Source: Candidatus Dadabacteria bacterium UBA1144 (GTDB taxonomy: Bacteria > Desulfobacterota_D > UBA1144). Taken from it: a stretch of 64,000 nt of DNA. The notes beneath the pieces were generated by a model, which saw nothing but the letters and a program-made list of their open reading frames with translations, had not been told where the DNA came from and ran no database searches. Both the position numbers and the translations under genes were made by a program. Positions 47,042 to 56,162 of this stretch are shown here, piece by piece (the first letter of the stretch is position 1; each line of letters starts with the position of its first letter). The stretch lies in the NCBI GenBank assembly GCA_002311855.1, contig DCAB01000012.1:255759-319758 (forward strand), given 5' to 3'.

Positions 47042-47779
47042 CTAATATTTTACATTATACAAATAAAGACCTTTTGCGGGAGCACTCAACCTTAATTTTA
47101 ATTCTTTTTTGTTGTTAATAGCAAGCTTTATATCACTCTCTTTTATCCCTCCTTGTTCATATTTAATTAAACATCCAACTATCAGTCTTACCATGCCTCT
47201 CAAAAATCCATTGCCACTAATGAAAATATCAATATAATTAGATTTTTTTTTAATCGATATTTTTTTAATTTTTCTTATTGTTGTGGATCCTGAATATCCT
47301 GTTTTACAAAATTTTTTAAAATCTTTTTCACCAATAAAAATTTTAGAAATTTTTTCAATTGCGTCTATGTTCAATTCTCTTTTAATAAACCAAAATCTAT
47401 TTTCTTCAAAAACAGAGCATGGTTCGAAAGTTTTTATTCTATATAAGTAAGTTTTTTCTTTAGCACTATGCTGAGAATGAAATTCGTCTGAGACCCTAGT
47501 ACACCTTTTGATTTTTATATTCTTGTCTAATAGAAAGTTGAGTTTGTTTTTTAATTGAACCATGTTCATTTTTAAACTATCTTCAACATAAAAATTAGCA
47601 ACTTGATTATAGGCATGGACTCCACTATCTGTTCTACCAGAAGCCAACAAAATTATTTTTTCTACAAAAATTTTCTTCAAACTCTTTTCTAGTTCATCTT
47701 GAATTGTCGGTGTTGTTTTCTGCTTTTGCCAGCCACAAAAATTTGTACCAATGTATTCGATATCTAATCTAACATTCAT
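47042..47779 (-). CDS. truA: tRNA pseudouridine(38-40) synthase
   Basis: TruA makes pseudouridine at tRNA positions 38-40. The 245-aa protein begins RLDIEYIGTNFCGWQKQ, carries the catalytic aspartate D51 in GRTDSGVHA (48-56), and has FHSQHSAKEKTYLYRI, FISGNGFLRGMVRLIVG and the C-terminal APAKGLYLYNV. It is complete. It lies 3 bp after the peptide permease gene and 1 bp before the FAH-family gene in the minus-strand run. Confidence 0.96.
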   Translation of the reverse strand: MNVRLDIEYIGTNFCGWQKQKTTPTIQDELEKSLKKIFVEKIILLASGRTDSGVHAYNQVANFYVEDSLKMNMVQLKNKLNFLLDKNIKIKRCTRVSDEFHSQHSAKEKTYLYRIKTFEPCSVFEENRFWFIKRELNIDAIEKISKIFIGEKDFKKFCKTGYSGSTTIRKIKKISIKKKSNYIDIFISGNGFLRGMVRLIVGCLIKYEQGGIKESDIKLAINNKKELKLRLSAPAKGLYLYNVKY

Positions 47780-47782
47780 TTT

Positions 47783-48700
47783 TTATATTTTTATTCTCTT
47801 ATCTAAAAGAGGATAGATAAAATCAATCATCATGTTTAATGAAATAAGTATAATCGTATAAACAATAGTTAATCCGCAGATAAGGGGATAATCTCTATTG
47901 ATTATGGAAAGCACGAACATTCTTCCCATTCCTGGAATTGAGTAAATACTTTCAATTACGAATGATCCGGTAATCATAAAGGCTGCAATGGGCCCGATTG
48001 CAGTAGTAAAAGGAATCAGGGAATTTTTGATAATATAGAAATAAAGCAAAGATTCAGAATCGATGTTATTGATTCTTGCATTTCTAGCAAACATAGAATT
48101 TTCGGTATCATTCATCGATTCAAACATTAATTTTGTTAGAAAAGATATTGAGGGTATAGATAAAGTTAATACAGGCAGAATATAACTAGTAGGTTTTTCA
48201 AGCAAGGCGGCAGGGAGAATTTGAAATTTAACAGAAAAAATTATTATCAGTACTGCTCCAAGCAGAAAAGTTGGAATTCCAACAGATGCGTAAAGAAAAA
48301 GATTAATGAATTTCGTCCAGAAACCTCCTTTGTTTTTAAATAAAAAAATTGCAAAGTAGAGGGAGACGAAAATTGTAAATAATAGAGATATTAAGCCTAT
48401 TTTCATCGAAAAAGGGAAACTTTTTGCTATTATTTCATTCACACTTTTGCCGGTATAAAAATAGGAGGGACCAAAATCTAATTGAATTATGTTTTTCATA
48501 TAAGAAACATATTGATTTGAGATGGGCTCATTTAATTTGTATTTTTTTTCTATATTTGCTTTTATGTGCGGAGGTAGTTTTTTTTCAGAGTCAAATGGAC
48601 CACCCGGCAACGTTCTTAACAATATAAAAGTTGCTGATACGACTATGAATAAAACAATTACTGAACTGATTAACTTAGTTAAAAAATAATTATTCCTCAT
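47783..48700 (-). CDS. ABC transporter permease, dipeptide/oligopeptide type (DppB/OppB-like), orphan
   Basis: This 305-aa membrane protein has the DppB/OppB layout. A first helix with FILLRTLPGGPF is followed by a periplasmic loop (NIEKKYKLNEPISNQY, LDFGPSYFYTGKSV) and five more helices. The permease signature region ARNARINNIDSESLLYFYIIKNSLIP contains a variant EAA-type loop. Peptide importers normally also need a second permease, a binding protein and ATPases, and none is in the window. Its start overlaps the end of the S41 protease gene by 11 bp, so the two are translationally coupled. It is therefore either half of a split importer or part of an unusual protease-permease unit. Confidence 0.87.
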   Translation of the reverse strand: MRNNYFLTKLISSVIVLFIVVSATFILLRTLPGGPFDSEKKLPPHIKANIEKKYKLNEPISNQYVSYMKNIIQLDFGPSYFYTGKSVNEIIAKSFPFSMKIGLISLLFTIFVSLYFAIFLFKNKGGFWTKFINLFLYASVGIPTFLLGAVLIIIFSVKFQILPAALLEKPTSYILPVLTLSIPSISFLTKLMFESMNDTENSMFARNARINNIDSESLLYFYIIKNSLIPFTTAIGPIAAFMITGSFVIESIYSIPGMGRMFVLSIINRDYPLICGLTIVYTIILISLNMMIDFIYPLLDKRIKI

Positions 48701-51518
48701 AATTTGTTATAAACAAGTTTTTACCTATCTTGATGTTGCTTTGATCAATTGCGATAATGGATAATTTATTTCTTCCAGAGTCTAGTTGAAGACCAAATGA
48801 TTCGTTGATGTTCTTGGATTTCCTAGATACTAATCTAATTTTTTTCCCATTGATAAAATAATTGACGTTTTTTAGATTTGTTTCATCATGAATAGAAGAT
48901 TCAACTTCAATTGTATTTTCTTTTTCTAAGAATTTAGTTTTGATATCTATTGTAGGGGGCTCTTCATATTGGCTAATAATTTTCGATTTTAAAAACAATT
49001 CTTTTTCTTCTTCTTTAACTTTCAAGGTCTCAGATTTAGGAATCCAATATAATGTTTTATCTTCCGAACCTATTAACAGAAATTTATTTGTCTCACCTAT
49101 GGCTGTAATTAAGTTGCCCTGTGCTATTTTTCCCGAGATAATACTGCCAATGCCGGGATCTGAAAATAACAAGTTTTTGCCAATCAATCTGTAATCAACT
49201 CTGGGGTCGAATTTAACAAAAGAACTAATTTCCCCAAAAGGTATAGAAATTGCTTTATCAAAAAAAGAATTAGAACTCTCATCATGGAATATTATGCTGA
49301 AATTTATATAATCGGAATATAATTTATCTTCTAGAGATAAATTACTCTTCACTACAATGGACCCTTTCTTAACAGAACTGATTTTGTGATTTTTATTTTT
49401 GATGATTAAACTTTTATCTTGAGAGAAAATTCTAATATAGCACTCATCACAATTTTTTGAAACTTTATTTAATTTTATATTTAATTCTAGTTCAATATTA
49501 TTCTGAGAATTTTTTTTAGGGATAACTAAATAAGTAAATTTTGGAAAAATAAATTCTGCTTTCTTTATCGTAATATTTGAATTGACTTCTGTTATACTTG
49601 TTAGACTTGGTCTTAATGGATCATGCATAGAAAAACTTGATAATGAGAATTTGACTAAATCATTGCTATTATCTGCTCTATTGGGAATGCTGATTTCCAT
49701 TTTAAATTTTCGATTTTCTTTTGGCTTAAGAGCTCCAAGAAAAAAATATTTGTTATTGAGATATTTGTTTTCTGAGCTCGTGATAAGGATAAGATTGAAA
49801 AAACCTTCACTAGAACCGTTTTTTATTTTGGCAACTATTAATTCTTTTTTACCAGAATCTAATTCTATCTTTGGATTAATTTGCAGATTCAAATTCTCGT
49901 AATTTGCGGCATTTTTAAAATTTTTATTTTCCACTTTTATTTTGAAACCACTTATTTTAGAGACCAATGAATTACTAATTTTTCTTGCCTTAATTGATAA
50001 TTCGTTTTCATTTAAAGATAAAAAGTTTTTTATATTTCCATTGAAGCTAAATTTTTTCATATTCTCCGAATTAAGTATTTCTTGAGAAAATTTGATTAAT
50101 TCATCATCTTCATCTGTTTCTTTCTCTTTTGGGCTATAAATTATATTAAGTTTCTGATTTAGGCCGACATTGTTAAGCTCGCTTGCTATTTCTTCAGCAA
50201 TGATGAGCCTACCGTTTTTAAAATCGGCGGGTATAAAATTGATATCAGGATAAACTCCATTCAAATGAACTTTGTAGTCTTTTGGATTTAAATATTCTGC
50301 TATGGTTAACTTGATTGCAGATCCATCACTTTGTTCGTAGATTTCTTGCACGGTTCCTTTTCCGAAAGTTTTTTCACCGATAATTAAAGATCTTTCGTTA
50401 TTTTTTAGAGCACCTGCAACAATTTCAGATGCACTAGCACTTCCTTTGTCAACTAAAACTATAATTGGGCCATAGAATTTTTTCCCGAAACTAGGAGTCG
50501 TGAAGAACTTCATACTCATGTTTCTTTTTTTGCTCTTAGTTGAAACTATTAATTTATTTTTTTCTAAGAAAATATTTGATATTTTTATTGCTTGATTAAA
50601 AAGTCCACCCGGATTTCCTCTTAAATCAAGAATTATAGAAGATATGCCTTTTTTTCTTAAAGAATCGAGTGAGTCTTTAAATTGCTCAAAAGTATTTGAC
50701 TGAAATGACTTTATCTTGATGTAACCTATATTTTCTTTCAAGATTTTCGATGAAATACTTTCAATCTTTATTATGTCTCTAGTTATCTCAAACTTAATTA
50801 AGTCCTCTACGCTCTCCCTTTCAATGTACAAAGTAGTTTTGGTGCCTTTCTCACCTCTTAACAATTTTATTGCTTGCTCTAAGCTTATCCCATCGGCACT
50901 GCTTGATTCGATTCTTCTTATTACATCATTTGCTTTAACCCCGGCTTTAAAAGCTGGGGTGCCCTCAATTGGCGAAATAATCGTGAGTTTCTCATCTCTG
51001 ATTCCAACGACAATCCCAATACCCCCAAAGCTTCCTTTGGTTTCTATTAAAAATTGATTTAGATCATCTGGTTCGATTATTGAAGAGTAGTCATCGATTT
51101 CTTGTAAGACTGCGTTTGCTACGTGATAAGCCAATGGATTATTTTTATCATCGATTATTCCCTTTTCTTCTAATAAATTTATTATTGAATTTAAATTCTT
51201 ACCTACGTCGATTAAATTATTATTTTTTTTGAGGATAATAACCTCATTTGTATCTCCAACTTTAACGTTAATCTTTAGTTTTCTGTTTGAAATTTCTAAA
51301 ATCTGAATAAAAATTTCATCAGAAAATCTGTTTATAGAGTTTATAGCCTCTTCGAAAATTTTTTCGAACGCACTATCTTTGTAAAAGTATGAGTTTTTTT
51401 CTACGTAATACACGGTTGACCCAATTATTGCTTCATTATTGGCGTAGGCACCTGGAGATATTACGGTTAAAAATAGACAAGTAAGTATAATCTTTAAGTA
51501 AGATTTGATTAAATTCAT
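48690..51518 (-). CDS. S41-family C-terminal processing protease with PDZ domain and long unassigned C-terminal region
   Basis: This 942-aa exported protein has a signal peptide (about 1-26, ending AYA). A PDZ domain follows (about 155-235), then an S41 protease core with LDLRGNPGG (297-305), the catalytic serine near 362 in KGSASASEIVAGA and the lysine K387 in GEKTFGKGT. The 25-residue Ser-Lys spacing fits Prc/CtpA. The core ends near 430. The remaining 500 residues are beta-rich and end in an SH3-like segment (about 800-850) and a final Ig-like stretch. The overall layout recalls the long deltaproteobacterial PDZ/S41 proteins of the MXAN_5808 type, which I give as a resemblance. It overlaps the orphan permease by 11 bp and diverges from nadE. 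Confidence 0.88.
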   Translation of the reverse strand: MNLIKSYLKIILTCLFLTVISPGAYANNEAIIGSTVYYVEKNSYFYKDSAFEKIFEEAINSINRFSDEIFIQILEISNRKLKINVKVGDTNEVIILKKNNNLIDVGKNLNSIINLLEEKGIIDDKNNPLAYHVANAVLQEIDDYSSIIEPDDLNQFLIETKGSFGGIGIVVGIRDEKLTIISPIEGTPAFKAGVKANDVIRRIESSSADGISLEQAIKLLRGEKGTKTTLYIERESVEDLIKFEITRDIIKIESISSKILKENIGYIKIKSFQSNTFEQFKDSLDSLRKKGISSIILDLRGNPGGLFNQAIKISNIFLEKNKLIVSTKSKKRNMSMKFFTTPSFGKKFYGPIIVLVDKGSASASEIVAGALKNNERSLIIGEKTFGKGTVQEIYEQSDGSAIKLTIAEYLNPKDYKVHLNGVYPDINFIPADFKNGRLIIAEEIASELNNVGLNQKLNIIYSPKEKETDEDDELIKFSQEILNSENMKKFSFNGNIKNFLSLNENELSIKARKISNSLVSKISGFKIKVENKNFKNAANYENLNLQINPKIELDSGKKELIVAKIKNGSSEGFFNLILITSSENKYLNNKYFFLGALKPKENRKFKMEISIPNRADNSNDLVKFSLSSFSMHDPLRPSLTSITEVNSNITIKKAEFIFPKFTYLVIPKKNSQNNIELELNIKLNKVSKNCDECYIRIFSQDKSLIIKNKNHKISSVKKGSIVVKSNLSLEDKLYSDYINFSIIFHDESSNSFFDKAISIPFGEISSFVKFDPRVDYRLIGKNLLFSDPGIGSIISGKIAQGNLITAIGETNKFLLIGSEDKTLYWIPKSETLKVKEEEKELFLKSKIISQYEEPPTIDIKTKFLEKENTIEVESSIHDETNLKNVNYFINGKKIRLVSRKSKNINESFGLQLDSGRNKLSIIAIDQSNIKIGKNLFITNYEE

Positions 51519-51524
51519 TAAAAC

Positions 51525-51555
51525 ATTATAGAATATTTATTTATAATTCTATAAT
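51525..51555. promoter_or_regulatory. Symmetric divergent promoter region of the S41 protease and nadE genes
   Basis: ATTATAGAAT (51525-51534) and its exact complement ATTCTATAAT (51546-51555) flank an 11-nt spacer and fill nearly all of the 37-bp gap. Each arm gives a TATAAT box: minus strand 51530-51525, 6 nt before the protease ATG (51518), and plus strand 51550-51555, directly before nadE. No ribosome site is visible for either gene. Confidence 0.55.
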
Positions 51556-53196
51556 ATGAAAATGAACCTAAAAATCGGACTTGCTCAAATTAATTCTAAA
51601 GTGGGGGATCTAAAGCTTAATTTTGAAAAGATTTCTAAATTTATACAGCTTGGAAAAAAACACAAAGTAGATTTGTTGTGCTTTCCTGAACTAGCTCTAA
51701 CTGGATATCCGCCAGAAGATTTACTGCTAAATAAACAATTTCTTAAATCTATAGATATAGCTGTAAAAAATTTAGAAAAAATAACCAAAGAAATGAATGT
51801 TGTTATTGGTTATCCGAGACAAATAAATAAAAAACTTTTCAATATAGCTGGTGTTTTTATCAAAGGCAAACTCTACAAAGAATACAAAAAATTCCAATTA
51901 CCAAATTATGGAGTTTTCGACGAAGATCGTTATTTTGAAAAAGGTGTCGAATCCACAACGTTCACAATTAAGAATCGTAAAATTGGTATCACAATTTGCG
52001 AAGATATATGGGTCGATACAAAAATAATAAATAAAAGAATAAATGATGATAATATTGATTTATTAATCAATTTGTCTGCATCCCCTTATAGTATCGACAA
52101 GCAAAAGAAGCGATTGACAATATTAAAAGCAATCTCAAAGAAAAATAGCATTGAAATTTGTTATTGCAATCTCATAGGAGGACAGGATGAACTCGTCTTT
52201 GATGGCAACAGTATGATATTAAATAAAGATGGTGCCGTTGTGGCTTCTGCCAAAGAATTTGATGAAGATTTATTGATTAAAAATATAAATTTTCAGAAAA
52301 ATAAATCTAGAATTCATTTGCCTAACAAAGGTAATGATTATTATTTAAAGGAAGTTCTTTCAGCCCTATCTTTAGGCTTGAAAGATTATGTTTACAAGAA
52401 CAATTTTGCTAAAGTTTTGCTAGGTATTTCTGGAGGCATAGATTCCGCCTTGGTTGCATCAATTGCAGTAAACGCATTAGGAAAAAAAAATGTTTTAGGT
52501 CTAGCTTTGCAAACAAAATATAATTCTGATAAAAGCCTCGAGCTTGCAAAAAAATTATCTAAAAATCTTGGTTTTAAACTTAAAGTATTAAATATTCAGA
52601 ACATTTTTGAAAATACTAATCAGTTGCTAACTAATGGGATATATGGAAAAACTACATGGGATATCACTGAGGAAAATTTACAATCTAGAATTAGGTCCAA
52701 TATCTTGATGGCGACATCAAATAAATTGGGATATTTATTATTATCCACAGGTAACAAAAGCGAGATTAGTATCGGCTATTCGACTTTGTACGGTGATAGT
52801 GCTGGCGGGATAGCCATACTTAAAGATATTCCAAAAACTTTAGTTTATAAATTAAGCAAATTTTACAATAGGCTTTATCCAACTAATTTAATTCCCAAAG
52901 AAATCATACTACGAGAGCCATCAGCAGAACTTAAGGAGAATCAAAGAGATTTGGATTCTCTACCGCCTTACAGAATATTAGACAAGATTCTCGAATTATA
53001 TATTGAAGAGGAAAAGAGTTTAAAAGAAATTTCATCTACTTTAAAAATCAACAAGTCAATTGTTTCTGAGATTATACGGAAAGTGAATAATAACGAATTC
53101 AAAAGAAGACAGTCACCTCCGGGAATTAAAATTACTACTAAGGCCTTTGGTCGAGATAGAAGATATCCAATGACAAACGGATTTATTGATGCTTGA
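51556..53196 (+). CDS. nadE: Glutamine-dependent NAD+ synthetase
   Basis: NadE amidates nicotinate adenine dinucleotide to NAD. The 546-aa protein fuses an N-terminal nitrilase-type glutaminase (E45 in FPELALTGYPPEDLL, K112, C148 in ICEDIW) with a synthetase domain. That domain has the pyrophosphate loop GISGGIDSALVA, STGNKSEISIGYSTLYGD and the C-terminal FKRRQSPPG with RRYPMTNGF. It is complete. The ATG at 51556 follows TATAAT immediately; a second in-frame ATG at 51562 would be the first base of a transcript starting 7 nt after that box. There is no Shine-Dalgarno. Together with nadB this places two NAD steps in the window. Confidence 0.96.
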   Translation: MKMNLKIGLAQINSKVGDLKLNFEKISKFIQLGKKHKVDLLCFPELALTGYPPEDLLLNKQFLKSIDIAVKNLEKITKEMNVVIGYPRQINKKLFNIAGVFIKGKLYKEYKKFQLPNYGVFDEDRYFEKGVESTTFTIKNRKIGITICEDIWVDTKIINKRINDDNIDLLINLSASPYSIDKQKKRLTILKAISKKNSIEICYCNLIGGQDELVFDGNSMILNKDGAVVASAKEFDEDLLIKNINFQKNKSRIHLPNKGNDYYLKEVLSALSLGLKDYVYKNNFAKVLLGISGGIDSALVASIAVNALGKKNVLGLALQTKYNSDKSLELAKKLSKNLGFKLKVLNIQNIFENTNQLLTNGIYGKTTWDITEENLQSRIRSNILMATSNKLGYLLLSTGNKSEISIGYSTLYGDSAGGIAILKDIPKTLVYKLSKFYNRLYPTNLIPKEIILREPSAELKENQRDLDSLPPYRILDKILELYIEEEKSLKEISSTLKINKSIVSEIIRKVNNNEFKRRQSPPGIKITTKAFGRDRRYPMTNGFIDA

Positions 53197-53229
53197 TTAA
53201 AAGCTCGCAAATAGAATAATATAAATAAA

Positions 53230-54423
53230 ATGGAATTTTTAGAACCAGAAGAACAACTTGAAACTATTAAAAATGATGTTGGTGAGGCAATTCCTGAAAA
53301 TGAACTTCTAGAAAAGCTCAAATTTTCTTATGATAACAATACACCTCTTAAGATTAAAGCAGGTTTCGACCCCACTACCTCTAATTTGCATTTAGGCCAC
53401 TCATTGCTTCTTAGAAAACTTAAAGTATTTCAAGCCTTGGGGCATAAAATATTTTTTTTAATTGGAGATTTTACTGCGAAGATAGGTGATCCTACGAATC
53501 GAGATAAAACTCGACCATCGTTAGATGAAGGAACAATAAATAAAAATGCTGCAACATATAAAGATCAATTATTTAAAATACTTGAAGAAGACAATGTTGA
53601 GATCTTGTATAATTCGAAATGGTTTAATGATTTTGATTTAAGTAATTTAATAAAGCTCGCTTCTTTAGAAAATGTTGCAAGACTTCTTGAGAGAGATGAT
53701 TTCAAAAAAAGATACAAAAGCGGAGAGGCGATTACGGTAACCGAATTTCTTTATCCAATCCTCCAAGCTTATGATTCCGTAGTGTTAGAGTGTGATATAG
53801 AAGTGGGAGGAACGGATCAGATATTCAATGTCTTATTAGGAAGGCAAATTCAAAAGGCTTACAATATTCCCCAACAAGTTGGAGTTTTTGTCCCGATTTT
53901 GGAAGGGCTTGACGGAAAAATGAAAATGTCGAAAACTCTCAATAATCATATAAGTCTCAATGACCCCCCAGAAGAAATATTTGGAAAAATTATGTCAATT
54001 TCTGACAGTTTGATGACAAAGTATATAGAATTGCTCTACTCTGATAGAAATGATTTATTCAGAGAAATTTTGAATCCCTTGGAAAGAAAAAAAACACTTG
54101 GTCACACAATAGTTTCAGAGTATTATGATAAATCTTCCGCAGATTTATCCCAGAAATTATTTGAGAAGAAGTTTACTAAAAAAGATTTCCCTGACGATAT
54201 CCCTCGAGTTGAAATAAAGTTAAAAGATAAAAACCTTTTAGATATTTTGGTAGAAATATCGCGGAATTCTTTTTCACGATCGGAATTGAAGAGACTCATA
54301 AAAAATAAAGCAATTGAAATCAACAAAAATACCTTATCATCTCTGGATTATTTACCTGACAATGAAACAGAATGGAGAATACGGATAGGAAAAAGAAATT
54401 TCTATAAAGCCAAACTTGTTTAA
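53230..54423 (+). CDS. tyrS: Tyrosyl-tRNA synthetase
   Basis: This 397-aa class I synthetase charges tRNA-Tyr. It has the HIGH motif as HLGH (54-57), the catalytic segment GGTDQIFNVLLGRQ, KMSKS as KMSKT, and a C-terminal S4 RNA-binding domain (about 330-397). The shorter form, with YPILQAYDSVVLECDIEVGG, fits the second bacterial TyrRS type (TyrZ-like). It lies 33 bp after nadE on the same strand, with no Shine-Dalgarno. A TAGAAT at 53212-53217 could be its own -10 box. It converges on rnpB. Confidence 0.95.
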   Translation: MEFLEPEEQLETIKNDVGEAIPENELLEKLKFSYDNNTPLKIKAGFDPTTSNLHLGHSLLLRKLKVFQALGHKIFFLIGDFTAKIGDPTNRDKTRPSLDEGTINKNAATYKDQLFKILEEDNVEILYNSKWFNDFDLSNLIKLASLENVARLLERDDFKKRYKSGEAITVTEFLYPILQAYDSVVLECDIEVGGTDQIFNVLLGRQIQKAYNIPQQVGVFVPILEGLDGKMKMSKTLNNHISLNDPPEEIFGKIMSISDSLMTKYIELLYSDRNDLFREILNPLERKKTLGHTIVSEYYDKSSADLSQKLFEKKFTKKDFPDDIPRVEIKLKDKNLLDILVEISRNSFSRSELKRLIKNKAIEINKNTLSSLDYLPDNETEWRIRIGKRNFYKAKLV

Positions 54424-54446
54424 TTTAATGCGAGACTAAACTATAT

Positions 54447-54791
54447 GAGTGAGTTAGTAAGCCGAATTCTGTTCTATGTGATCATCTATCTAGGATGGCA
54501 ATTACTTGCTATCTCAAGCGATCTACCCTGAAGCGTATGGAAGGGAAGCCAGCTTCTATACTTGATCTTTCTCCAGGTGGGGTTTGCCTCGCCAGAATTT
54601 GTCACCAAACTCTGCGGTAGTCTCTTACACTACCTTTTCACCCTTACCATTAATATCATATGTTTATTAATGGCGGTTATTTTCTGTGGCACTTTCCGTT
54701 GCCTCGCGACACCTGGGAATTACCCAGCACCATTTCCCTTAGGAGTTCGGACTTTCCTCTTGCTCAAAACAAGCGATCACTCAACCCACTC
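54447..54791 (-). ncRNA. rnpB: RNase P RNA
   Basis: The minus strand has the bacterial type A RNase P RNA hallmarks: GAGGAAAGTCCGAACTCC near the 5' end (universal CR-I) and ACAGAATTCGGCTTAC near the 3' end (CR-V). P1 is visible as GAGTGGGTT (54791-54783) pairing over 9 bp with AACTCACTC (54455-54447, one G-T), which sets the ends and a length of about 345 nt. It is the catalytic RNA for tRNA 5' maturation. It lies 11 bp after rnhA in the same orientation. Open reading frames on the opposite strand here are chance. Confidence 0.95.
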
Positions 54792-54799
54792 AAAATTAT

Positions 54800-54828
54800 A
54801 ATCTATGGTAGAATTGCCTCTTTTGCAA
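54800..54828 (-). promoter_or_regulatory. Possible rnpB promoter inside the rnhA 3' end
   Basis: On the minus strand TTGCAA (54828-54823), a 17-nt spacer and TAGATT (54805-54800) place a start near 54793, just ahead of the mature 5' end. The rnhA stop codon falls inside the -10 box. Confidence 0.4.
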
Positions 54829-55210
54829 GTCGATCAGCTATAGAGTTTTCTTCTCTTGGTATTAGATTTAATTTTAATGGGGACTTGATTTGGCTTTTTA
54901 GTTTATTAGCTATTTTCAAAAGAGGCAATAATTTTTTGTCTTTACACTTCCATTGATTATTAAATTGCATACATATTAATTTAGAATCAGAAAAAATTTG
55001 TACCTCTTCTGCATCAATATTGTTATATAAAATTAATTTCAGTGCTAATATCAATGCTTCGTATTCGGCAATATTGTTGGTGACAATATTATCTAGTGGC
55101 TTAGAATGTTTTTCCTCTGATTCGTTTAAAATTATGTGAACACCAACCCCTCCCGCGCCAGGATTTGGCTGACAAGCACCATCGATAAAAATTTTTACAA
55201 TCGAACTCAT
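54803..55210 (-). CDS. Ribonuclease HI family protein
   Basis: This 135-aa protein degrades RNA in RNA-DNA hybrids. The four catalytic acids are in place: D10 (FIDGACQPNPG), E49 (NIAEYEAL), D75 (IFSDSKL) and D126 (SIADRLA). The form resembles the RNase HI domain-containing (reverse-transcriptase-like) proteins rather than classical E. coli RnhA, and it lacks the basic protrusion. It lies 6 bp after the zinc-ribbon gene. That gene pair is also found together in other bacteria, notably actinobacteria. rnpB follows 11 bp later. Confidence 0.92.
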   Translation of the reverse strand: MSSIVKIFIDGACQPNPGAGGVGVHIILNESEEKHSKPLDNIVTNNIAEYEALILALKLILYNNIDAEEVQIFSDSKLICMQFNNQWKCKDKKLLPLLKIANKLKSQIKSPLKLNLIPREENSIADRLAKEAILP

Positions 55211-55216
55211 AAAGGA

Positions 55217-55921
55217 TTAGCTTATTTCAGGTATTAATATTTTTTTTGAACATGGGCACAAAATAATTTCATTAGACTGGAGAACCTTTATGTATGTTTG
55301 AGGTGGAATCTTCATATAACAGTATCCACATACTTCTCCTTTCGCTTCAACAGCCACGGGGGAACTATTGGAAAGTAATTTGGTGTAAACTTTCAGGACT
55401 TCGTTATCAATATTTTTCATTATTTCGGGCCTGTCATTTTCAATTACTTCTATTTCGGATCTTGATTCTTTTAGTTCAGCTTCTAATTTCTTTATTTCTT
55501 CTTTTACTGGACTCAGTTCCTCGTCGAATTTTGATTGAAGTAACTCTGAGTTCTTAGTTAATGATTGAATTTCTTCCATAATTTTTAATTGATTATCTTC
55601 AACGTCTATTTTCTTTCTTTTTAAATCCCCTGTTTCCTTTTGTAAAGCCTCAAATTCTTTAGATGACTTTATTAAAAACAATTTATCTTCAAGTTGACTA
55701 ATCTTTTGATCGATATCCAGAGTTTCATTTTGAAGAACCTTGATTTCCTTGTTTGAACCCGCAATTTTTTCATTAAGATTATTGATTTTTCTTTCGTCAA
55801 ATTCAATTTTGTTAGTTAGAGAGATAATCGTATCAGGTACCTCTTTAATCGTTTTTTGTATATCTGCAATTTGGGTGTCAAGCTTTTGTAGTTCTAACAA
55901 AGTTTTTATTTTATCTTTCAT
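55217..55921 (-). CDS. Coiled-coil zinc-ribbon protein (CT398/PF02591 type)
   Basis: This 234-aa protein is mostly a long coiled coil (about 1-170, with heptad runs of Leu, Ile, Lys and Glu). It ends with a C4 zinc ribbon built from CGYC and CPC (GEVCGYCYMKIPPQTY, then ILCPCSKKIL). The family is structurally known but its function is poorly defined; links to flagellar or secretion chaperones and to RNA metabolism have been proposed for relatives. The ATG at 55921 is only 14 nt after tRNA(CAU), with no Shine-Dalgarno, so its mRNA may be released by tRNA processing. It is followed by rnhA. Confidence 0.88.
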   Translation of the reverse strand: MKDKIKTLLELQKLDTQIADIQKTIKEVPDTIISLTNKIEFDERKINNLNEKIAGSNKEIKVLQNETLDIDQKISQLEDKLFLIKSSKEFEALQKETGDLKRKKIDVEDNQLKIMEEIQSLTKNSELLQSKFDEELSPVKEEIKKLEAELKESRSEIEVIENDRPEIMKNIDNEVLKVYTKLLSNSSPVAVEAKGEVCGYCYMKIPPQTYIKVLQSNEIILCPCSKKILIPEIS

Positions 55922-55935
55922 TCTAATGATTTCTC

Positions 55936-56009
55936 TGGGCCCAACTGGATTCGAACCAGTGACCGCCCGGTTATGAGCCGGATGCTCTAACCAGCTGAGC
56001 TATGGGCCC
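55936..56009 (-). tRNA. tRNA with CAU anticodon (Ile2 or elongator Met)
   Basis: The 74-nt minus-strand cloverleaf is complete. The acceptor GGGCCCA pairs perfectly with TGGGCCC. The D arm is GCTC/GAGC, the anticodon stem CCGGC is followed by loop CTCATAA with anticodon CAT, and the T arm is ACTGG/CCAGT with loop TTCGAAT. The discriminator is A and CCA is not encoded. The C4-G69 and C5-G68 pairs are those favoured by TilS, which hints at tRNA-Ile2 (lysidine-modified), but elongator Met cannot be excluded. It is not initiator-like, as position 1-72 is a G-C pair. Confidence 0.95.
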
Positions 56010-56108
56010 ATATAGAATTAAACAAAAACCTAATCCTGTTTAATCTAAAACATTTTGTCAATTATCAAGACAGCTCAATAGTTTTATTGTACACATTAAT
56101 GATATCGA

Positions 56109-56136
56109 TTGACACAAAAATGAATAAATTTATAAT
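56109..56136 (+). promoter_or_regulatory. Consensus sigma70-type promoter of the cytochrome oxidase operon
   Basis: Perfect -35 TTGACA (56109-56114), 16-nt spacer and perfect -10 TATAAT (56131-56136). Transcription would start near 56143, leaving about 20 nt before the SCO gene. This is the best match to consensus that I noticed in the window. Confidence 0.8.
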
Positions 56137-56162
56137 ACTACAGTCTCTTTTACGCGAACCAA

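Noticed and set aside
54562..54956. Two plus-strand reading frames of 79 and 98 codons
   Set aside because: They lie opposite RNase P RNA and rnhA; the RNA's conserved cores explain the sequence.
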